64,000 nucleotides of DNA from Devosia algicola (lineage in GTDB: Bacteria; Pseudomonadota; Alphaproteobacteria; Rhizobiales; Devosiaceae). The notes under the pieces were generated by a model, which saw only the letters and a list, made by a program, of their open reading frames with translations, ran no database searches and was not told the DNA's origin. Location: the NCBI RefSeq assembly GCF_028816455.1, contig NZ_CP118246.1:372001-436000 (forward strand), read 5' to 3'. Of the stretch, positions 30,486 to 41,465 are shown in pieces. A program made the position numbers and the translations under genes. Each line of letters begins with the position of its first letter. Position 1 is the first letter of the stretch.

Positions 30486-30754
30486 CCCCCAAAGGCTCGT
30501 CACCTCCGGTTGGCTTATAGAACTTTTTGTACTGGAGTTGAACTGGTATTGTTGAAAACTTTGACGGGGGTGTCTGCGCCTGAAAAATATCGTGACGCCT
30601 CGATGGGGCGACCTATCGGCGCGCCTGGCCAGATAGCCGTACGAATTGCCCGTTCCCGCTGTGGTCAAAGCCACCGCAAGACCTTCACCGCACCAATTTT
30701 GGTGTTTTTTGCACTTGCATAAAAAGGCCGGTTTCTCTAAGCGTTCGGTCAAGT

Positions 30755-30831
30755 CGGGGCGTAGCGCAGCCTGGTAGCGCATTTGTCTGGGGGACAAAGG
30801 GTCGTAGGTTCAAATCCTGCCGCTCCGACCA
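30755..30831 (+). tRNA. tRNA-Pro (anticodon GGG)
   Basis: 77-nt cloverleaf. The acceptor stem CGGGGCG pairs with CGCTCCG (one G-U), the D-arm is GCGC AGCCTGGTA GCGC, the anticodon stem TTTGT/ACAAA encloses the loop CTGGGGG (anticodon GGG), and the T-arm GTAGG TTCAAAT CCTGC is intact. The discriminator A and CCA are encoded. No integrase or direct repeat suggests use as an attachment site. Confidence 0.96.
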
Positions 30832-30892
30832 ATTTATTCCACCCATTGCTGGTTTGTCAGACGGCCAGCACTGGCCAGTCGGGACGTTTGCC

Positions 30893-31889
30893 GTGAATAC
30901 CAGTCAATGCCAACCCGATCCCGCCATCATCCAAAAAGCGCTCGATTGCTGGCCCGGCACCAGCGATTGCAGCGTCACGCTGATCAATTATTCCGAAAAC
31001 CATACCTATCGCCTTGATGGTCCTGAGGGGCCGCGCTTCACCCTGCGTCTGCATCGCCCCCGCTATCAAACCGACGCCGCGATCAAAAGTGAACTGGCGT
31101 GGCTCGCCGCGCTGGCACGTGACTGCACTCTGAATTTGGCCCGACCTGTTGCCGGACACGACGGAGCCCATTTGCAGCAATTGGCGCTTGGGGCAGGGGA
31201 TGTTCGCCACGCCGTGCTGTTTTCGTTCGCACCGGGCAAGGAACCCGGCGTCAACCAGGACCTTGCCGATCTCTATGCTACTCTCGGCACTTATGCCGCC
31301 ACCATGCACAATCATGCCGAAACCTGGCCACGCCCAAATGGCTTCGAGCGTCAGCACTGGAGTGCTGCCAATATTCTGGACGCTGACGGCCTGTGGGGAA
31401 ACTGGCGCGTCGCGCCCGGCGTCGACAGGGAAATTTCATCAACACTGCATCAGGCTCGATGAAACATTGCGGATCGTACTCGCCCACTACGGCACCGCGT
31501 CCCACCGCTATGGGCTAATTCATGCCGATATGCGGCTCGGCAACGTCCTGGCCGACGACAACAGCATCACCCTGATCGATTTTGACGATTGTGGGTTCTG
31601 CTGGTTCGCCTACGATTTTGCCGCCGCCATTTCGTTTTTCGAAGCGCATCCGGCGGTAAATGTCTGGAAATCGGCGTGGCTTCGCGCCTACCAGAAAATC
31701 CGCCCGCTCGACCACGAGGATCGCGAGGCAATGGAAACCATGATCCTGCTGCGCCGCATGGCCCTGCTCGCCTGGATCGGATCGCATAACGAGACAGTAT
31801 TGGCCCAAACTCACATGCCCGGTTTCGCCCAAGATACCGCGCAACTGGCGTCAATTTATCTAGACCAGCGCCTCGTCACGCTGACTTGA
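30893..31889 (+). CDS. Phosphotransferase of the APH/homoserine kinase fold (1 frameshift)
   Basis: 331-residue kinase-like protein. It has the Brenner motif [10 protein letters not shown] (HxDxxxxN) and the metal-binding [14 protein letters not shown]. An insertion at 31452-31456 (AGGCT) separates the N- and C-terminal halves; AGCT gives [13 protein letters not shown]. The start is GTG 30893, with TTG 30854 possible. It overlaps the convergent polysaccharide polymerase gene by 30 bases. Likely phosphorylates a small alcohol; a resistance role is not indicated. Confidence 0.8.
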
Positions 31890-33146
31890 CCCCTGTGGGC
31901 CGTTCCGGATGGCAGCGGTAATGCCCCAGATCATCCCGGCAAGCAGATAATAGTGCCGCCAGTGGTCAATATCGATAATTGCCGCCTCGATCACCAGGAT
32001 TGAAAAAGTTGATATCACCGGGATAAGCAGCAATCGGTACGGTGAGCGATGGCGTAAGCTGGAAATGCCGCGCCACAGGGTCACCAGCGCAAACAGATAA
32101 TACATCGCCCCGCCGCCCCAGCCATAGACATGCAGGGTGCTGACATAGGTATTGTGGGGCTCTTCGGTGATCCTGAGATTATGAAACTCGCCCGCGCCAA
32201 TGCCCCATGGATTGCTGAGGGCCAAGTCAAAGGCGTAGCCCTGCCGTCCAAATCGCCCGGTGGTGCCGCTGTCGTAACCCTGAGATGCGGTGCGCGTTTC
32301 AAATAGCTGATTGACTTCGGGGATGCTCAAAAGTCCTGCCAGTGCCACCACCAGTCCCAGCGTGCCAACAATGGAGAGGATCATGATCCGAACCTTGTCG
32401 TGCGCATTGGCTTCGAGCCAGAACACCAGCATCAGCACCAATAGCGAAGTGGCCGCCAGGTGTCCCCATGCCGCGCGCGAAAAGCTGACGAAAACCCCAA
32501 CGAACAGCACCATGAACACTATGCCGGCCCAAAACGATCTGGCACCGCGACCCAAAAGAATGCGCTGCAGGGCATAGGCGGCGGGCAGGATGAGAAATGG
32601 CCCATAGACATTGGGGTCCTTGAAGGTCGCCTTGGCGCGTCCATAGCGAATGAACAGATCGGCGCCCGGCATCAGACCCAGATAGGCCAGAATGCCAATG
32701 AGCGAACAGATCAGCGCAATCGCTGTGTAGGCCCTCATGATCAGTCGGGCCCTGTGCAGCGTGGCCTCGGCCAGATAGTTGGCGAGGAAATACGATGTCA
32801 TGAACAAGAACATCGTAACGATCACGAATACAAACGCTTCCGTGAAATCGGCATAGTTCACTTGAAACGCCGCAATCAGCGCAAATGGAATGAACACCAT
32901 CAGGATCGCCAATAGACCCAGCGTCGACCTGTAAAGACCGATACCGGCAATAAAGGCCATCGGCAGCACCAAAAGAAAGGAGAATTCATATGGTGATGGC
33001 TCTACCAGCACCAATCCGCCGGTGAAAATCCAGAAGGCGACCAGAAGATCAAGTGTGCGGACCGCCTGGGCACGCAAATAGGCTGTGCCGAGCCCGTTTG
33101 TCCCGGTCTCAGATCGCGGCGCGCCAAAGTGCCCGATGGCGCTCAA
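31860..33146 (-). CDS. O-antigen ligase/polymerase-like membrane protein
   Basis: 428-residue polytopic protein with about twelve hydrophobic helices and the large periplasmic loop typical of Wzy/WaaL proteins (GRFGRQGYAFDLALSNPWGIGAGEFHNL, PHNTYVSTLHVYGWGG). It probably polymerises lipid-linked exopolysaccharide repeat units. The TTG start overlaps the stop of the sugar transferase gene (TTGA), so the two are coupled. Last gene of the minus-strand exopolysaccharide operon. Confidence 0.85.
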   Translation of the reverse strand: MSAIGHFGAPRSETGTNGLGTAYLRAQAVRTLDLLVAFWIFTGGLVLVEPSPYEFSFLLVLPMAFIAGIGLYRSTLGLLAILMVFIPFALIAAFQVNYADFTEAFVFVIVTMFLFMTSYFLANYLAEATLHRARLIMRAYTAIALICSLIGILAYLGLMPGADLFIRYGRAKATFKDPNVYGPFLILPAAYALQRILLGRGARSFWAGIVFMVLFVGVFVSFSRAAWGHLAATSLLVLMLVFWLEANAHDKVRIMILSIVGTLGLVVALAGLLSIPEVNQLFETRTASQGYDSGTTGRFGRQGYAFDLALSNPWGIGAGEFHNLRITEEPHNTYVSTLHVYGWGGGAMYYLFALVTLWRGISSLRHRSPYRLLLIPVISTFSILVIEAAIIDIDHWRHYYLLAGMIWGITAAIRNGPQGSSQRDEALV

Positions 33147-34667
33147 TAGGCGTTCTCATTCTTGGAAACCAGCGACAGCGGCGTCATCACCACGATGTAC
33201 ATGTCCAGAAGGATCGACCAGTGCTCGATGTAATAAAGGTCGTGATTGACCCGCTGCATGATCTTGTCGATCGTATCTGTCTCGCCGCGCCAACCATTGA
33301 TCTGGGCCCAGCCCGTCATGCCCGGCTTGACGCGGTGGCGGGCGAAATAACCCTCGACCGCTTCATAATAGAGCTGGTTGGCCGCCTTGGCCTGCAAGGC
33401 GTGCGGGCGAGGGCCAACAATTGACAACTCGCCCTTGAGCACGTTGAACAGCTGCGGCAATTCATCAATGGATGTGCGCCGGATGAATTTGCCAACACGG
33501 GTTACCCTCGGATCATCCTTGGTCACCAGTTTGCTGGCGCTCTCGTCGGTCATATCGGTGCGCATCGAGCGGAACTTGAAAATCTTGATCAACTCATTGT
33601 TAAAGCCGTGTCGGTTCTGGCGGAAAAATACCGGACCGGGGCTTTCCAGTTTGATGGCAATGGCCGCCGCGATCATGATCGGCGACAGCAATATCAGCGC
33701 CGTAATGGCCACCACCTTGTCAAAAACCCATTTGAACACCAGGTTCCAGTCCGAAATAGGCCGGTCCGCCATATCCAGAACCGCAAGATCCCCGACATAG
33801 GAATAGGCCTTGCTGGTAAATTTGAGCGTGCTCATATGGGCCGACAGCCGAATATCGACCGGCAACACCCAAAGCTGGGTCAGCATCGCCAAAACCCGTT
33901 TTTCCGCCGATAGCGGCATCGAAACGATCACCAGATCTACCGTCGTGCGGCGCGCAAATTCCACCAGCATCCGCCACGGTGCCCAGTTTTGGGCATCCCG
34001 CCACCATTTCGGGCGAGCGGTCATCGACCCTGTCGTCGAAGAGCCCAAACAGCCGTATGTCGCTGGCTGCGCCCTGCCGGATCTGCTCGATCAACACCTC
34101 GGCATCCTTGCCGCCACCCACGATCACTGTCCGGCGTTTCAGCCGCCCCTGGCGTGTCAGGCGCATCACCAGCCCCCGCAGCGCCAGCCGGTAGATCGCC
34201 AGCAACACAGCGCCGCTGCCAAACCAGTTCAAAACCCAAATGCGCGACACCAGATCCGACGCCTTGAACAGAAACGTGCCAATCGCCAGCAGGGCCATGA
34301 CAATCGCCCACCCGAGCAACACCCGGTTGATCTGCGTAAATATGGTGCGATAGGCCGCAATGCGGTGCGTCCGACCGATATTGAGCAGGACATTGGTCAG
34401 CAACACGGCGCCAAATACCAGCGCCACATAAAAGCCGCGCTGCGACCCGTGCAGATAGATTTCGAATATAACGTAGCCCAGCACAGTCAACAGCAATGCT
34501 TCGACTACCTGCGCCACGCCAACCACGACGGACCCCGAAAGAGTGGGCTCCATCGGCGCATTGATGATGGCTTCGGCTGGTGCCGACAGAACGCGATTAG
34601 CACCGCCATTGCTTGAACGCCTGTTGGCCTGCTCGGCCACCGCCTGCTGGGGGTCTACTCGATACAT
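33143..34667 (-). CDS. Undecaprenyl-phosphate sugar phosphotransferase (1 frameshift)
   Basis: Polyprenol-phosphate hexose-1-phosphate transferase (WcaJ/ExoY type), starting exopolysaccharide assembly on the inner membrane. 507 residues: four N-terminal helices, a Rossmann-like CoA-binding region (RTVIVGGGKDAEVL), then the bacterial sugar transferase domain (PGPVFFRQNRHGFNNELIKIFKFRSM, RRTSIDELPQLFNVLKGELSIVGPRPH, VKPGMTGWAQING). The frame breaks at 33966-33970, where the coding strand reads GGATGCTGG; GGAGCTGG restores VAELVEFARR. ATG 34667 is chosen. Confidence 0.92.
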
Positions 34668-34739
34668 TATGCCACCGCCTGCTTCTTTTAGGTGCGCATT
34701 ATTGGCCAAAGGAATGAAAAGACGATGAAAGTCGGCATA

Positions 34740-35870
34740 CTAGCTTGTCGGTATTGCTGCCAGATATTGCGCCTCGATGGCGTCAGTCATGCGACCAACC
34801 GAAAAATGTTCGCTGATATGCTCAAGTCGTTGCCGCATGGAAGCCGCCGCAACATCGGGATGCGCCAGCGTCGTCTGCATTTTTGCCCTTAGCGCATCGG
34901 CATCGCCGGCCGGTACCAGGTCAGACGCGGTCGGTCCGAATATTTCACCAATGCCACCCACATTGGTTGCAATGACCGGCAATTTGGCCGCGGCCGCCTC
35001 CAGCACCACATAAGGCAGTGATTCCGCCAGCGACGGCACCAAGGCAACCCGTCCACGCGCAAACATTGCCCGCGCCGGCTGCGCCCCCACCAAATGGATG
35101 CGATCACCGAGGCCGCGCGTGGCAATCGCTGCCTCCATCGCCCCGCGTTCTCCGCCGTCGCCGGCGACTACCAATGTCGCCGGTTGGCCGTCAGGTCGTA
35201 CCAATCCGTCCATCGCCTCGACCAGTGGAAATATGCCCTTGAGCGCGCGCAACTCCCCGACAAAAACAAAATCGGCCGCATCGCCATCGGCAGTGACCGG
35301 CTCGAATTCTTCCGGCGTCAGTCCATTGTAAATGACCGGGCTAGGGCAGGTTGGCTCACCGATCACCCGCGCATATGTCGCCTTTGCATATTGGCTTTCA
35401 AAAATCACGGCGGCGGTTTGGCGCATCAGCGCCCGCTCCAGAAAATGAAAAATGCGGCCCGTCGCAGATTGCGCCGAATAGTGCAAAACCCCACCGTGTG
35501 GCGTATAAAATGCTGCAGCCTTGGTGCCGCTGAGCCGCGCCAATCGCGCGTAAAAACCGCCTTTCGCGCCGTGACCGTGAACAATATCGATATGCAACTG
35601 TCGGCAAAGTCTGCGCACTGCCATCGGGGCCAACAAGTCGCCCTGGCCCAACAGGCGCGGCATCGCTACCCGGTGAATGCCAAGGCTAGCCGAACTCGCC
35701 AAATCCGCAAGTTTTGCCTCGGTTTGCCCGTCATTGGCAATGCTGTCGACAATCAGCCCGACCGCGTGGCCGCGCGACGCCAGTTCACGTGTCAGGTCAG
35801 CGACATGGCGAAATAGTCCGCCCACTGGCGCGCGCATGACCTGCAACACACGAAGTTGTTGATGGCTCAC
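34740..35870 (-). CDS. Glycosyltransferase family 4 protein
   Basis: 376-residue GT-B transferase. The N-terminal acceptor domain begins VLQVMRAPVGGLFRHVADL, and the C-terminal domain has FVGELRALKGIFPLVEAM and the nucleotide-sugar motif PSLAESLPYVVLEAAAAKLPVIATNVGGIGE. Starts at GTG 35870, three bases after the stop of the export gene, so in the same operon. Adds a sugar to the growing exopolysaccharide unit; donor unknown. Confidence 0.9.
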   Translation of the reverse strand: MSHQQLRVLQVMRAPVGGLFRHVADLTRELASRGHAVGLIVDSIANDGQTEAKLADLASSASLGIHRVAMPRLLGQGDLLAPMAVRRLCRQLHIDIVHGHGAKGGFYARLARLSGTKAAAFYTPHGGVLHYSAQSATGRIFHFLERALMRQTAAVIFESQYAKATYARVIGEPTCPSPVIYNGLTPEEFEPVTADGDAADFVFVGELRALKGIFPLVEAMDGLVRPDGQPATLVVAGDGGERGAMEAAIATRGLGDRIHLVGAQPARAMFARGRVALVPSLAESLPYVVLEAAAAKLPVIATNVGGIGEIFGPTASDLVPAGDADALRAKMQTTLAHPDVAAASMRQRLEHISEHFSVGRMTDAIEAQYLAAIPTS

Positions 35871-35873
35871 AAA

Positions 35874-36425
35874 CTAGAACCAGCGTTCGCCGACGACAAT
35901 CGTGTCGCCGGGATAGATCGGATAATCCAGGTCGACATTGCCCTTGACCATCTGGTTGCCCTGACGACGATAAACCGTGGCGCGATTGCGGTCCGCTGTT
36001 TCGGTAAAGCCGCCAGCCGTACTGATCGCGGCGCGAATTGTCATGCCGTATATATAGGAGAATTGGCCCGCATTGCTCACGGCGCCCTGGATAAAAAACG
36101 GCCGGTATTCAGCCACTTCCACCGCCACGTTCGGGTTGCGCATATAGCCGTTACTCAGGGCCTGGGCGATGCGCGAGGCCGCAACTTTGGTGGTCTGGCC
36201 GCGCACGATCACGGGACCGACAAGCGGGAAGGCGACGGCGCCGCTATCATCGATCCGATAGGTGTCGGTCAGGTCCGCATCGCCATATACGGTAACGCGC
36301 ACCGCATCGCCAGTATCGAGAAGGTAGGGCCCCTTGACGTCCACGAGGTAGGTGTTCGGTCGCATTCCCGCGCAGGCGGCTAATGGCAGTACAAGAATGA
36401 GAACGGCAATCTGCAGCCAGCGCAT
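35874..36425 (-). CDS. Polysaccharide export lipoprotein (Wza/ExoF-type OPX)
   Basis: 183-residue outer-membrane export protein. Signal peptide with lipobox LAAC, a Poly_export domain (YLLDTGDAVRVTVYGDADLTDTYRIDDSGAVAFPLVG) and a SLBB-like segment (RPFFIQGAVSNAGQFSYIYGMTIRAAISTAGG). Short compared with Wza (about 380), so it lacks the trans-outer-membrane barrel region, as many alphaproteobacterial members do. First gene of the minus-strand operon, divergent from the chain-length regulator across a 153-base promoter region. Confidence 0.9.
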   Translation of the reverse strand: MRWLQIAVLILVLPLAACAGMRPNTYLVDVKGPYLLDTGDAVRVTVYGDADLTDTYRIDDSGAVAFPLVGPVIVRGQTTKVAASRIAQALSNGYMRNPNVAVEVAEYRPFFIQGAVSNAGQFSYIYGMTIRAAISTAGGFTETADRNRATVYRRQGNQMVKGNVDLDYPIYPGDTIVVGERWF

Positions 36426-36578
36426 GGGGAATCTCGTCAAATTGTATCCGCCCCACTGTCGGTCCATGATGGTTAAGAATTCACTTAAATTGCCTAAGTA
36501 TGAATGCGATCTGCAACAGCCTTAACGGATTGCTTACCACGTTGGGTCGATAAGTAAGCGAACTGGACGAGGTAGATC

Positions 36579-39111
36579 ATGACGCTTGATTCTCAGGCAG
36601 CACGCGATGCGAGAATAGATACAACGGCAATAATCGCCGCGGTCTGGTCCCGATTGCCGCGCATTATACTGGTTTCGCTTGTCGTTCTGGCAGTGACTTA
36701 CGTCGCGTTGAGTTTCATGCCCAAGATTTATGATTCTTCAGCTGGAATTCTTATTGAGCCGCGCAGCAACATTTATACGCGCGCGACCAACGACCCGGCA
36801 CCATCCACCAATGCCAATGATGCCGGCGTCGTCTCGAGCCAGATGGAGCTTCTCAAATCACGCGATACCCTGCTCAAGGTCGTGCGCTCTGAAAATCTCG
36901 GTGACATTCCCGAGTTTAATGGTGCCAGTGTCGGCTTCTCCCCGATTGCCATGATCAAGAGCCTGTTGGGCCGTGGCCAGACGCCCGAAGATCGGGACAC
37001 CGTGGCTCTGGCGTCGCTCTATGATCATCTTACTGTTATTCAGGAGCGCGATTCCCGGATCATTACCGTGCACGTACGCTCAAAAGATCCCGAGTTGGCA
37101 GCTAAATTGGCCAATGCCGTGGCGCGGGCACATGTCGCCCGGCGCACTGAGCTTTCACTCTCCGACACCGTAGAAGCATCGGGCTGGCTTAAAGAGGAAA
37201 TCGACAAACTTCGCATCTCGGTCGCCAAGGCCGAAAATGACGTCGCCAACTTCAAGGTCGACAATGACCTGTTTTCCGGCACCAACAACACCTCCTTGCT
37301 CGATCAGCAATTGTCCTCGGTCGCCAGCCAGATGAGTGCGGCCCAGGAGCGCAAGAATACCGCAATGTCGCGCGCCACGCTCATTCGCGGTTTGATTGAT
37401 CGTGGGCAGCCCATAGATAGCGTTCCAGATGTCCGTGACAGGCTCGGTTATTCAGCAACTGACCCAGGACAAGGCGCGTTTGCAAGGCGAGCGTGCGCAA
37501 AAGTCGTCGACCCTTTTGTCAAACCATCCTGCCATAAAGGCGCTTACCGCTCAGATCGCCGAACTGGATAAGCAGATCGGCATCGAAGGGCGTCGCGTCG
37601 CGGACGCTCTTGAGGCCGAAGCGCAGATCGAAGCCGGTATTGAAACGTCGCTGCAAGCCGATTTGACCAAGGCTCAAGGGATCGGCATCAACCGCGACCC
37701 GAGAAACCGTGACGCTGGACGGACTTCAGCGTGAGGCCAAGGCTCAGCGAGACTTGTTGGAAGGCTATCTTCAGCGCTACAGCGAGGCGGTTTCACGCAC
37801 CGACGCGCAGTCGGCCTTGCCCGATGTTCGCGTCGTCTCGTTTGCCGTACCCTCGGTGGCGCCTGCCTCACCCAAGGTGTCCTTTATCATGCTGGCGGTC
37901 GCCATTGTCCTGGTCGGCGGCCAACTCGGCTTTCTGATTTTTGCCGAGGCTCGCATCGGGTCGGGCCATCATTTACCGTCCTGATCAAACCGCACCTGCG
38001 GGTCACCAGGACAATCTCGCGCCAGACGAAGAGTTTGAGGCGGCAATGCACCAGGATTTTGTCGGGGACGATGTGCAGGACCCGGCTGAGCCGGTCGCCG
38101 CTGTCGCCGACTACGAACCCGAAATCGAGGTCGAGGAGTCTGAACCGACACCTGAACCACTCGAAGTCGATGACGACCTCGAGTATCACGCTAATTTGCA
38201 GCCATATAATTCTGATTATTCAGATGAAACGTCAGTCGAAGAGCCCGAGGAACGAGAGCAGGACACCTATATCGACTATGATGTGGCCGACGGCGCGCTG
38301 ATGATCTCCGAGGCGGCTGGTGCCGAGGACGACACCATCGGCGATGATGCCACTCAAGACCAGATCGATCTTGTAGAACCCGACGACGTTCAACCGGTTG
38401 CCGAAATTGAACCGGACGACATTGTTGATCCTGACCCGGACGACGTTGTTGTGCTTGAACCCGAAGACATAGTTGAGCCCGAAACACTGGTCGCCGAGAC
38501 AGCGCCGCCCAGCGAGACTGAATCGGCCGATGACGACGAGAAAACACCCGAAACCCGCCCGTCGCTACCACTCGATTTTGCAACATTGGCGTCCGATCTG
38601 GTCTTGGGGCGCACGCAGGTCGTTGTGTTGGCGGGGGGCGCATCGCATCGCGACTGTGCGGTTCTTGCCGATGTGCTCGCCGGTGAGGCGCTGGACCGCG
38701 GCTTGAGCGTTGCTTTGGTCGACGCTGGCAGCGGTATCCCCTCCACCGAACCCGGCATTGCCGACCTCAGCCTGGACGAGGCGAGGCTTTGGGGACGTCG
38801 TTCATAAATCGAGCGATGAAGGCTTTGCCGAAGTGCCCTGGGGTCACGCCAGCACGCTGGATCAAATGTCGACCAAGCCATTTACCCTTGTGGAAGCACT
38901 CAGTGATATTTACGAAGTCGTGATCGTCATGACTGGGCAAGTGGGTGCCAATTCATCATTGCCACTATTTGCCGACATTGGTGGGAGACTGGTTTTGGTG
39001 GCTGGGCCGCAACATGAAGATGAAGAACTGCAGGCAGCCCGCGAGCAGCTTGCCGACGCCGGCTATGGACATGCAGACATTGTTTTGGCGCCCCGCCGCG
39101 CTGCTGCTTAA
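36579..39111 (+). CDS. Polysaccharide co-polymerase with acidic linker and degenerate kinase domain (4 frameshifts)
   Basis: Wzc/GumC-type chain-length regulator of 842 residues after correction. Residues 1-450: Wzz domain with a membrane helix near residue 35, a coiled-coil periplasmic region and a second helix (SFIMLAVAIVLVGGQLGFLIF). Residues about 470-660: a strongly acidic low-complexity linker with EPDD repeats. Residues 665-842: a MinD-like domain (VVVLAGGASHRDCAVLADVLAGEALDRGLSVALVDAGSG) without Walker A lysine and without a tyrosine-rich tail, so probably not an active tyrosine kinase. Four insertions (37440, 37670, 37947, 38784; all AGGCT) break it; AGCT restores all. Start ATG 36579. 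Confidence 0.85.
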
Positions 39112-39125
39112 CAGGTCAGGTTTTC

Positions 39126-40173
39126 GTGTCACAACTAAAATACACCGCAATTTCGGCCATGTTCGAGGCGATATGGCTGGCCCGACTGCCTGGTGTCATC
39201 CGTCAATTGTCAAAGTCGCGTGGAGTCATTTTTACGCTCCACCGTGTGCTGCCCGAGGCACCGGCGGAATTTGCGCCAAACGCCATCCTGCAGGTCCAAC
39301 CGGACTTTCTCGAGTACGCCATCAAGCGCGTCCGTGATCTTGGTCTTGATATTGTCACCATGGACGAGGCCATTGCGCGGCTGCGTCGCCCTGATGACGG
39401 GCGCAATTTCGTGGTCTTCACCTTCGACGATGCCTACCGCGATAATCTCACCCACGCCTTGCCAATTTTACGGCGGCATCAATGCCCCTTCACGCTCTAT
39501 GTGCCAACCAAATTGGTTGACGGTCTGGGCGAAGTTTGGTGGCAGGCGCTTGAAGATATCATTGCGCGCCAAAGCGCCATAAAAGCCGAAATCGATGGCA
39601 ACATCGAACAGTTCGACTGCACGAGCCTTGCTCAAAAAAAGGCTGCATTTGCGGTGATTTACCAGCACATGCGGGAAATGCCTGAGCCGGACAGAATTTC
39701 GCTCATGCGTACTTTGGCGAACGACTATGGATTGGATGCTGGACCAGCACTGCCGTGATCTGATCATGGATTGGCGGGAATTGGAGATTTTTGCCAACGA
39801 GCCCCTGTGCACCATTGGCGCCCATACCGTGCATCATTACGAACTTGCCAAATTGCCCCTTGATCAGGCGCGGGCCGAAATCACCCAGTCAATGGAGATC
39901 ATCGAGGCAAAGTTTGGCCAAACGCCTACCCATTTCTCATACCCCATTGGCGCTCCCCAATCGGCTGGCGAGCGCGAGTTTGAACTGGCACGCGACATCG
40001 GCCTGAAATCAGCCGTCACCACGCGGCCCGGTGGGCTTTACGCGGGGCAGGCAGATAAATTTCACGCTCTGCCACGCGTTTCACTCAATGGCCTGTTCCA
40101 GTCGCGACGCTATATTGACGTCTTCGCCACTGGTGCACTCTTTTCCTGGATGGGCAAAGTCAGCGCCGCCTAG
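39126..40173 (+). CDS. Polysaccharide deacetylase (NodB-type) (1 frameshift)
   Basis: 348-residue NodB-homology protein from GTG 39126, 14 bases after the co-polymerase. Metal motif 1 is FTFDDAYRDN, motif 2 is GAHTVHHYEL and motif 3 is HFSYPIGAP. The frame breaks at 39736-39740 (GGATGCTGG); GGAGCTGG restores YGLELDQHCRDL. No signal peptide is evident, so it may act on lipid-linked precursors in the cytoplasm. Part of the exopolysaccharide locus. Confidence 0.88.
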
Positions 40174-40300
40174 GGTCGGGACCATTTATCCGATAGGCGC
40201 AAGGACCGCTTCGAGCCAGCCGTCTTTGTAACCAGCTTGATAGTCATGCCGTCGTTAGTCATTTTGGGGCACATATTCGGCCACGAAATGGAGTATTTTG

Positions 40301-40525
40301 ATGACAGGCACAGCTCAACCTCGCGTAAAAATCGCCTCGCTTACACACCACCTGCATGAGAGAGAATCGCTGGTCGTGCTGACTTGGCCCGACGATGCAG
40401 ACAAACGCCTGTCGCTGAATGTGCCATTCGGCTGCAGTCTCGAAGCCCTGCCACAAGAGGCCATCAAGGCGCTTCGCAATTTATCTGACGAGTGCGCAGA
40501 ACTCGCCGACGAAATGTCGAACTGA
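40301..40525 (+). CDS. Small hypothetical protein
   Basis: 74-residue cytoplasmic protein (MTGTAQPRVKIASL...). It ends in an acidic helix (NLSDECAELADEMSN) and contains a short hydrophobic beta segment (ESLVVLTW). ATG 40301 has GGAG seven bases upstream. No family recognised. Stands alone between the exopolysaccharide locus and a degraded tetR copy. Confidence 0.55.
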   Translation: MTGTAQPRVKIASLTHHLHERESLVVLTWPDDADKRLSLNVPFGCSLEALPQEAIKALRNLSDECAELADEMSN

Positions 40526-40559
40526 GTTTTTGGACATGCCGACCAAGCCATTGCGACCG

Positions 40560-40800
40560 AAAAATTCGTCCAAAATGCCGCCGTCAGCCCCAGCCAGAGC
40601 CATGGGTTCTAACTTTTGGCTCTGGACCCATTGTCGGCATGCAATCAAGATCTGGCCAATAGCCCCGTAGGGCGGCTGCGCCAAATCGTCCCAGTAGTGA
40701 CCTAGGGACCACAAGGCCCTTTGCTGCCGCTCCTCGCAAACTCGGCTGTGGGCAGCGGCACCTTGTCGATCACGCGGCGACGTCCTTGCGACCAGCGCCT
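40560..40800 (-). pseudogene. Degraded 3' fragment of a TetR gene plus flanking sequence (diverged repeat copy A)
   Basis: Read on the minus strand, 40700-40800 resembles the last 30 codons of the TetR gene at 42065-42661 (CEERQQRALWSL against CEERSQRALSYL, plus the preceding CGATC-rich DNA). The similarity continues about 110 bases past the stop (GGG-TGATTTGG ... GGGCTATTGGC ... GTCCAGAGCC). No helix-turn-helix part exists, and the open frame 40481-40819 is not a gene. It fills most of the 385-base gap 40526-40910. Confidence 0.6.
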
Positions 40801-40910
40801 CGTTTTCCCGGATAGACACCGCCAGCGCCGCCTAGATCAAGACCCACATGCTGAGGGAAGCGAAGTCCGCTCGGCCCAATTTGCATTGTTTCTGCGGCGC
40901 AGCGGATGTT

Positions 40911-41459
40911 TTATTCTCGTTCCTGCAACATTAACGTCGCAACGCCGGATATTTCCATGCGCGACAAAAGATTATTGGCGGGAAACGGGAGCATCAGCCG
41001 TCCAATCGCTGCCCAATACAGCAACTTAGCGCGGGGCGCCGCGTGTGATTTGGACACTCCGCTTTTTATCAGAAGCGCTTCGGCGACTTTGATACGCCCT
41101 TGATCGACTTTCTCAACTTCTTTGGCAACAAGGGGCTGCACGGTCGACCATGACCTGATGGCACGTTCCAAGTCTTCACCAGAACAGAGTGTTTGTTGAA
41201 GGAGTTCATCCAGAGCCTTTTGGGGATTGATCGATTCCTGTGCGGTTTTGATTACTCGACCACTTGTGTGTTTCGACCAATGAGTGATCACAGCCGCATG
41301 GAAGCTCTCTAGGTTTTCAAAGTGATAGTAAAAACTCCCGCGCGTCACGTTGAGCTTTTTGGCCAGAGGTTGGGCTTTGAGAGCGCTATAGCCCCGGTCT
41401 TTTAGTTCAATCAAGGCTAGGTTTAGCCAGTCTTCCGACGTGAGTGGGCGAGTTTCCAT
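40911..41459 (-). CDS. TetR-family transcriptional regulator
   Basis: 182-residue regulator with N-terminal helix-turn-helix (DWLNLALIELKDRGYSALKAQPLAKKLNVTRGSFYYHFENLESFHAAVI) and a divergent ligand-binding domain. Starts at ATG 41459. Divergent from the glyoxalase-like gene, with two palindromes in the 79-base gap that look like its operators. Confidence 0.9.
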   Translation of the reverse strand: METRPLTSEDWLNLALIELKDRGYSALKAQPLAKKLNVTRGSFYYHFENLESFHAAVITHWSKHTSGRVIKTAQESINPQKALDELLQQTLCSGEDLERAIRSWSTVQPLVAKEVEKVDQGRIKVAEALLIKSGVSKSHAAPRAKLLYWAAIGRLMLPFPANNLLSRMEISGVATLMLQERE

Positions 41460-41465
41460 GCACTA

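Noticed and set aside
30755..30831. tRNA-Pro as an integration site of a genomic island
   Set aside because: No integrase, no flanking repeat of the tRNA 3' end, and the neighbours are ordinary chromosomal genes.
30893..31889. APH-fold kinase as an aminoglycoside resistance gene
   Set aside because: The fold is shared by many metabolic kinases and nothing in the context or motifs indicates antibiotic substrates.
40481..40819. 112-residue minus-strand ORF as a gene
   Set aside because: Only its first part resembles the tail of a TetR protein and the rest matches non-coding DNA of the repeat copy, so it is a relic.
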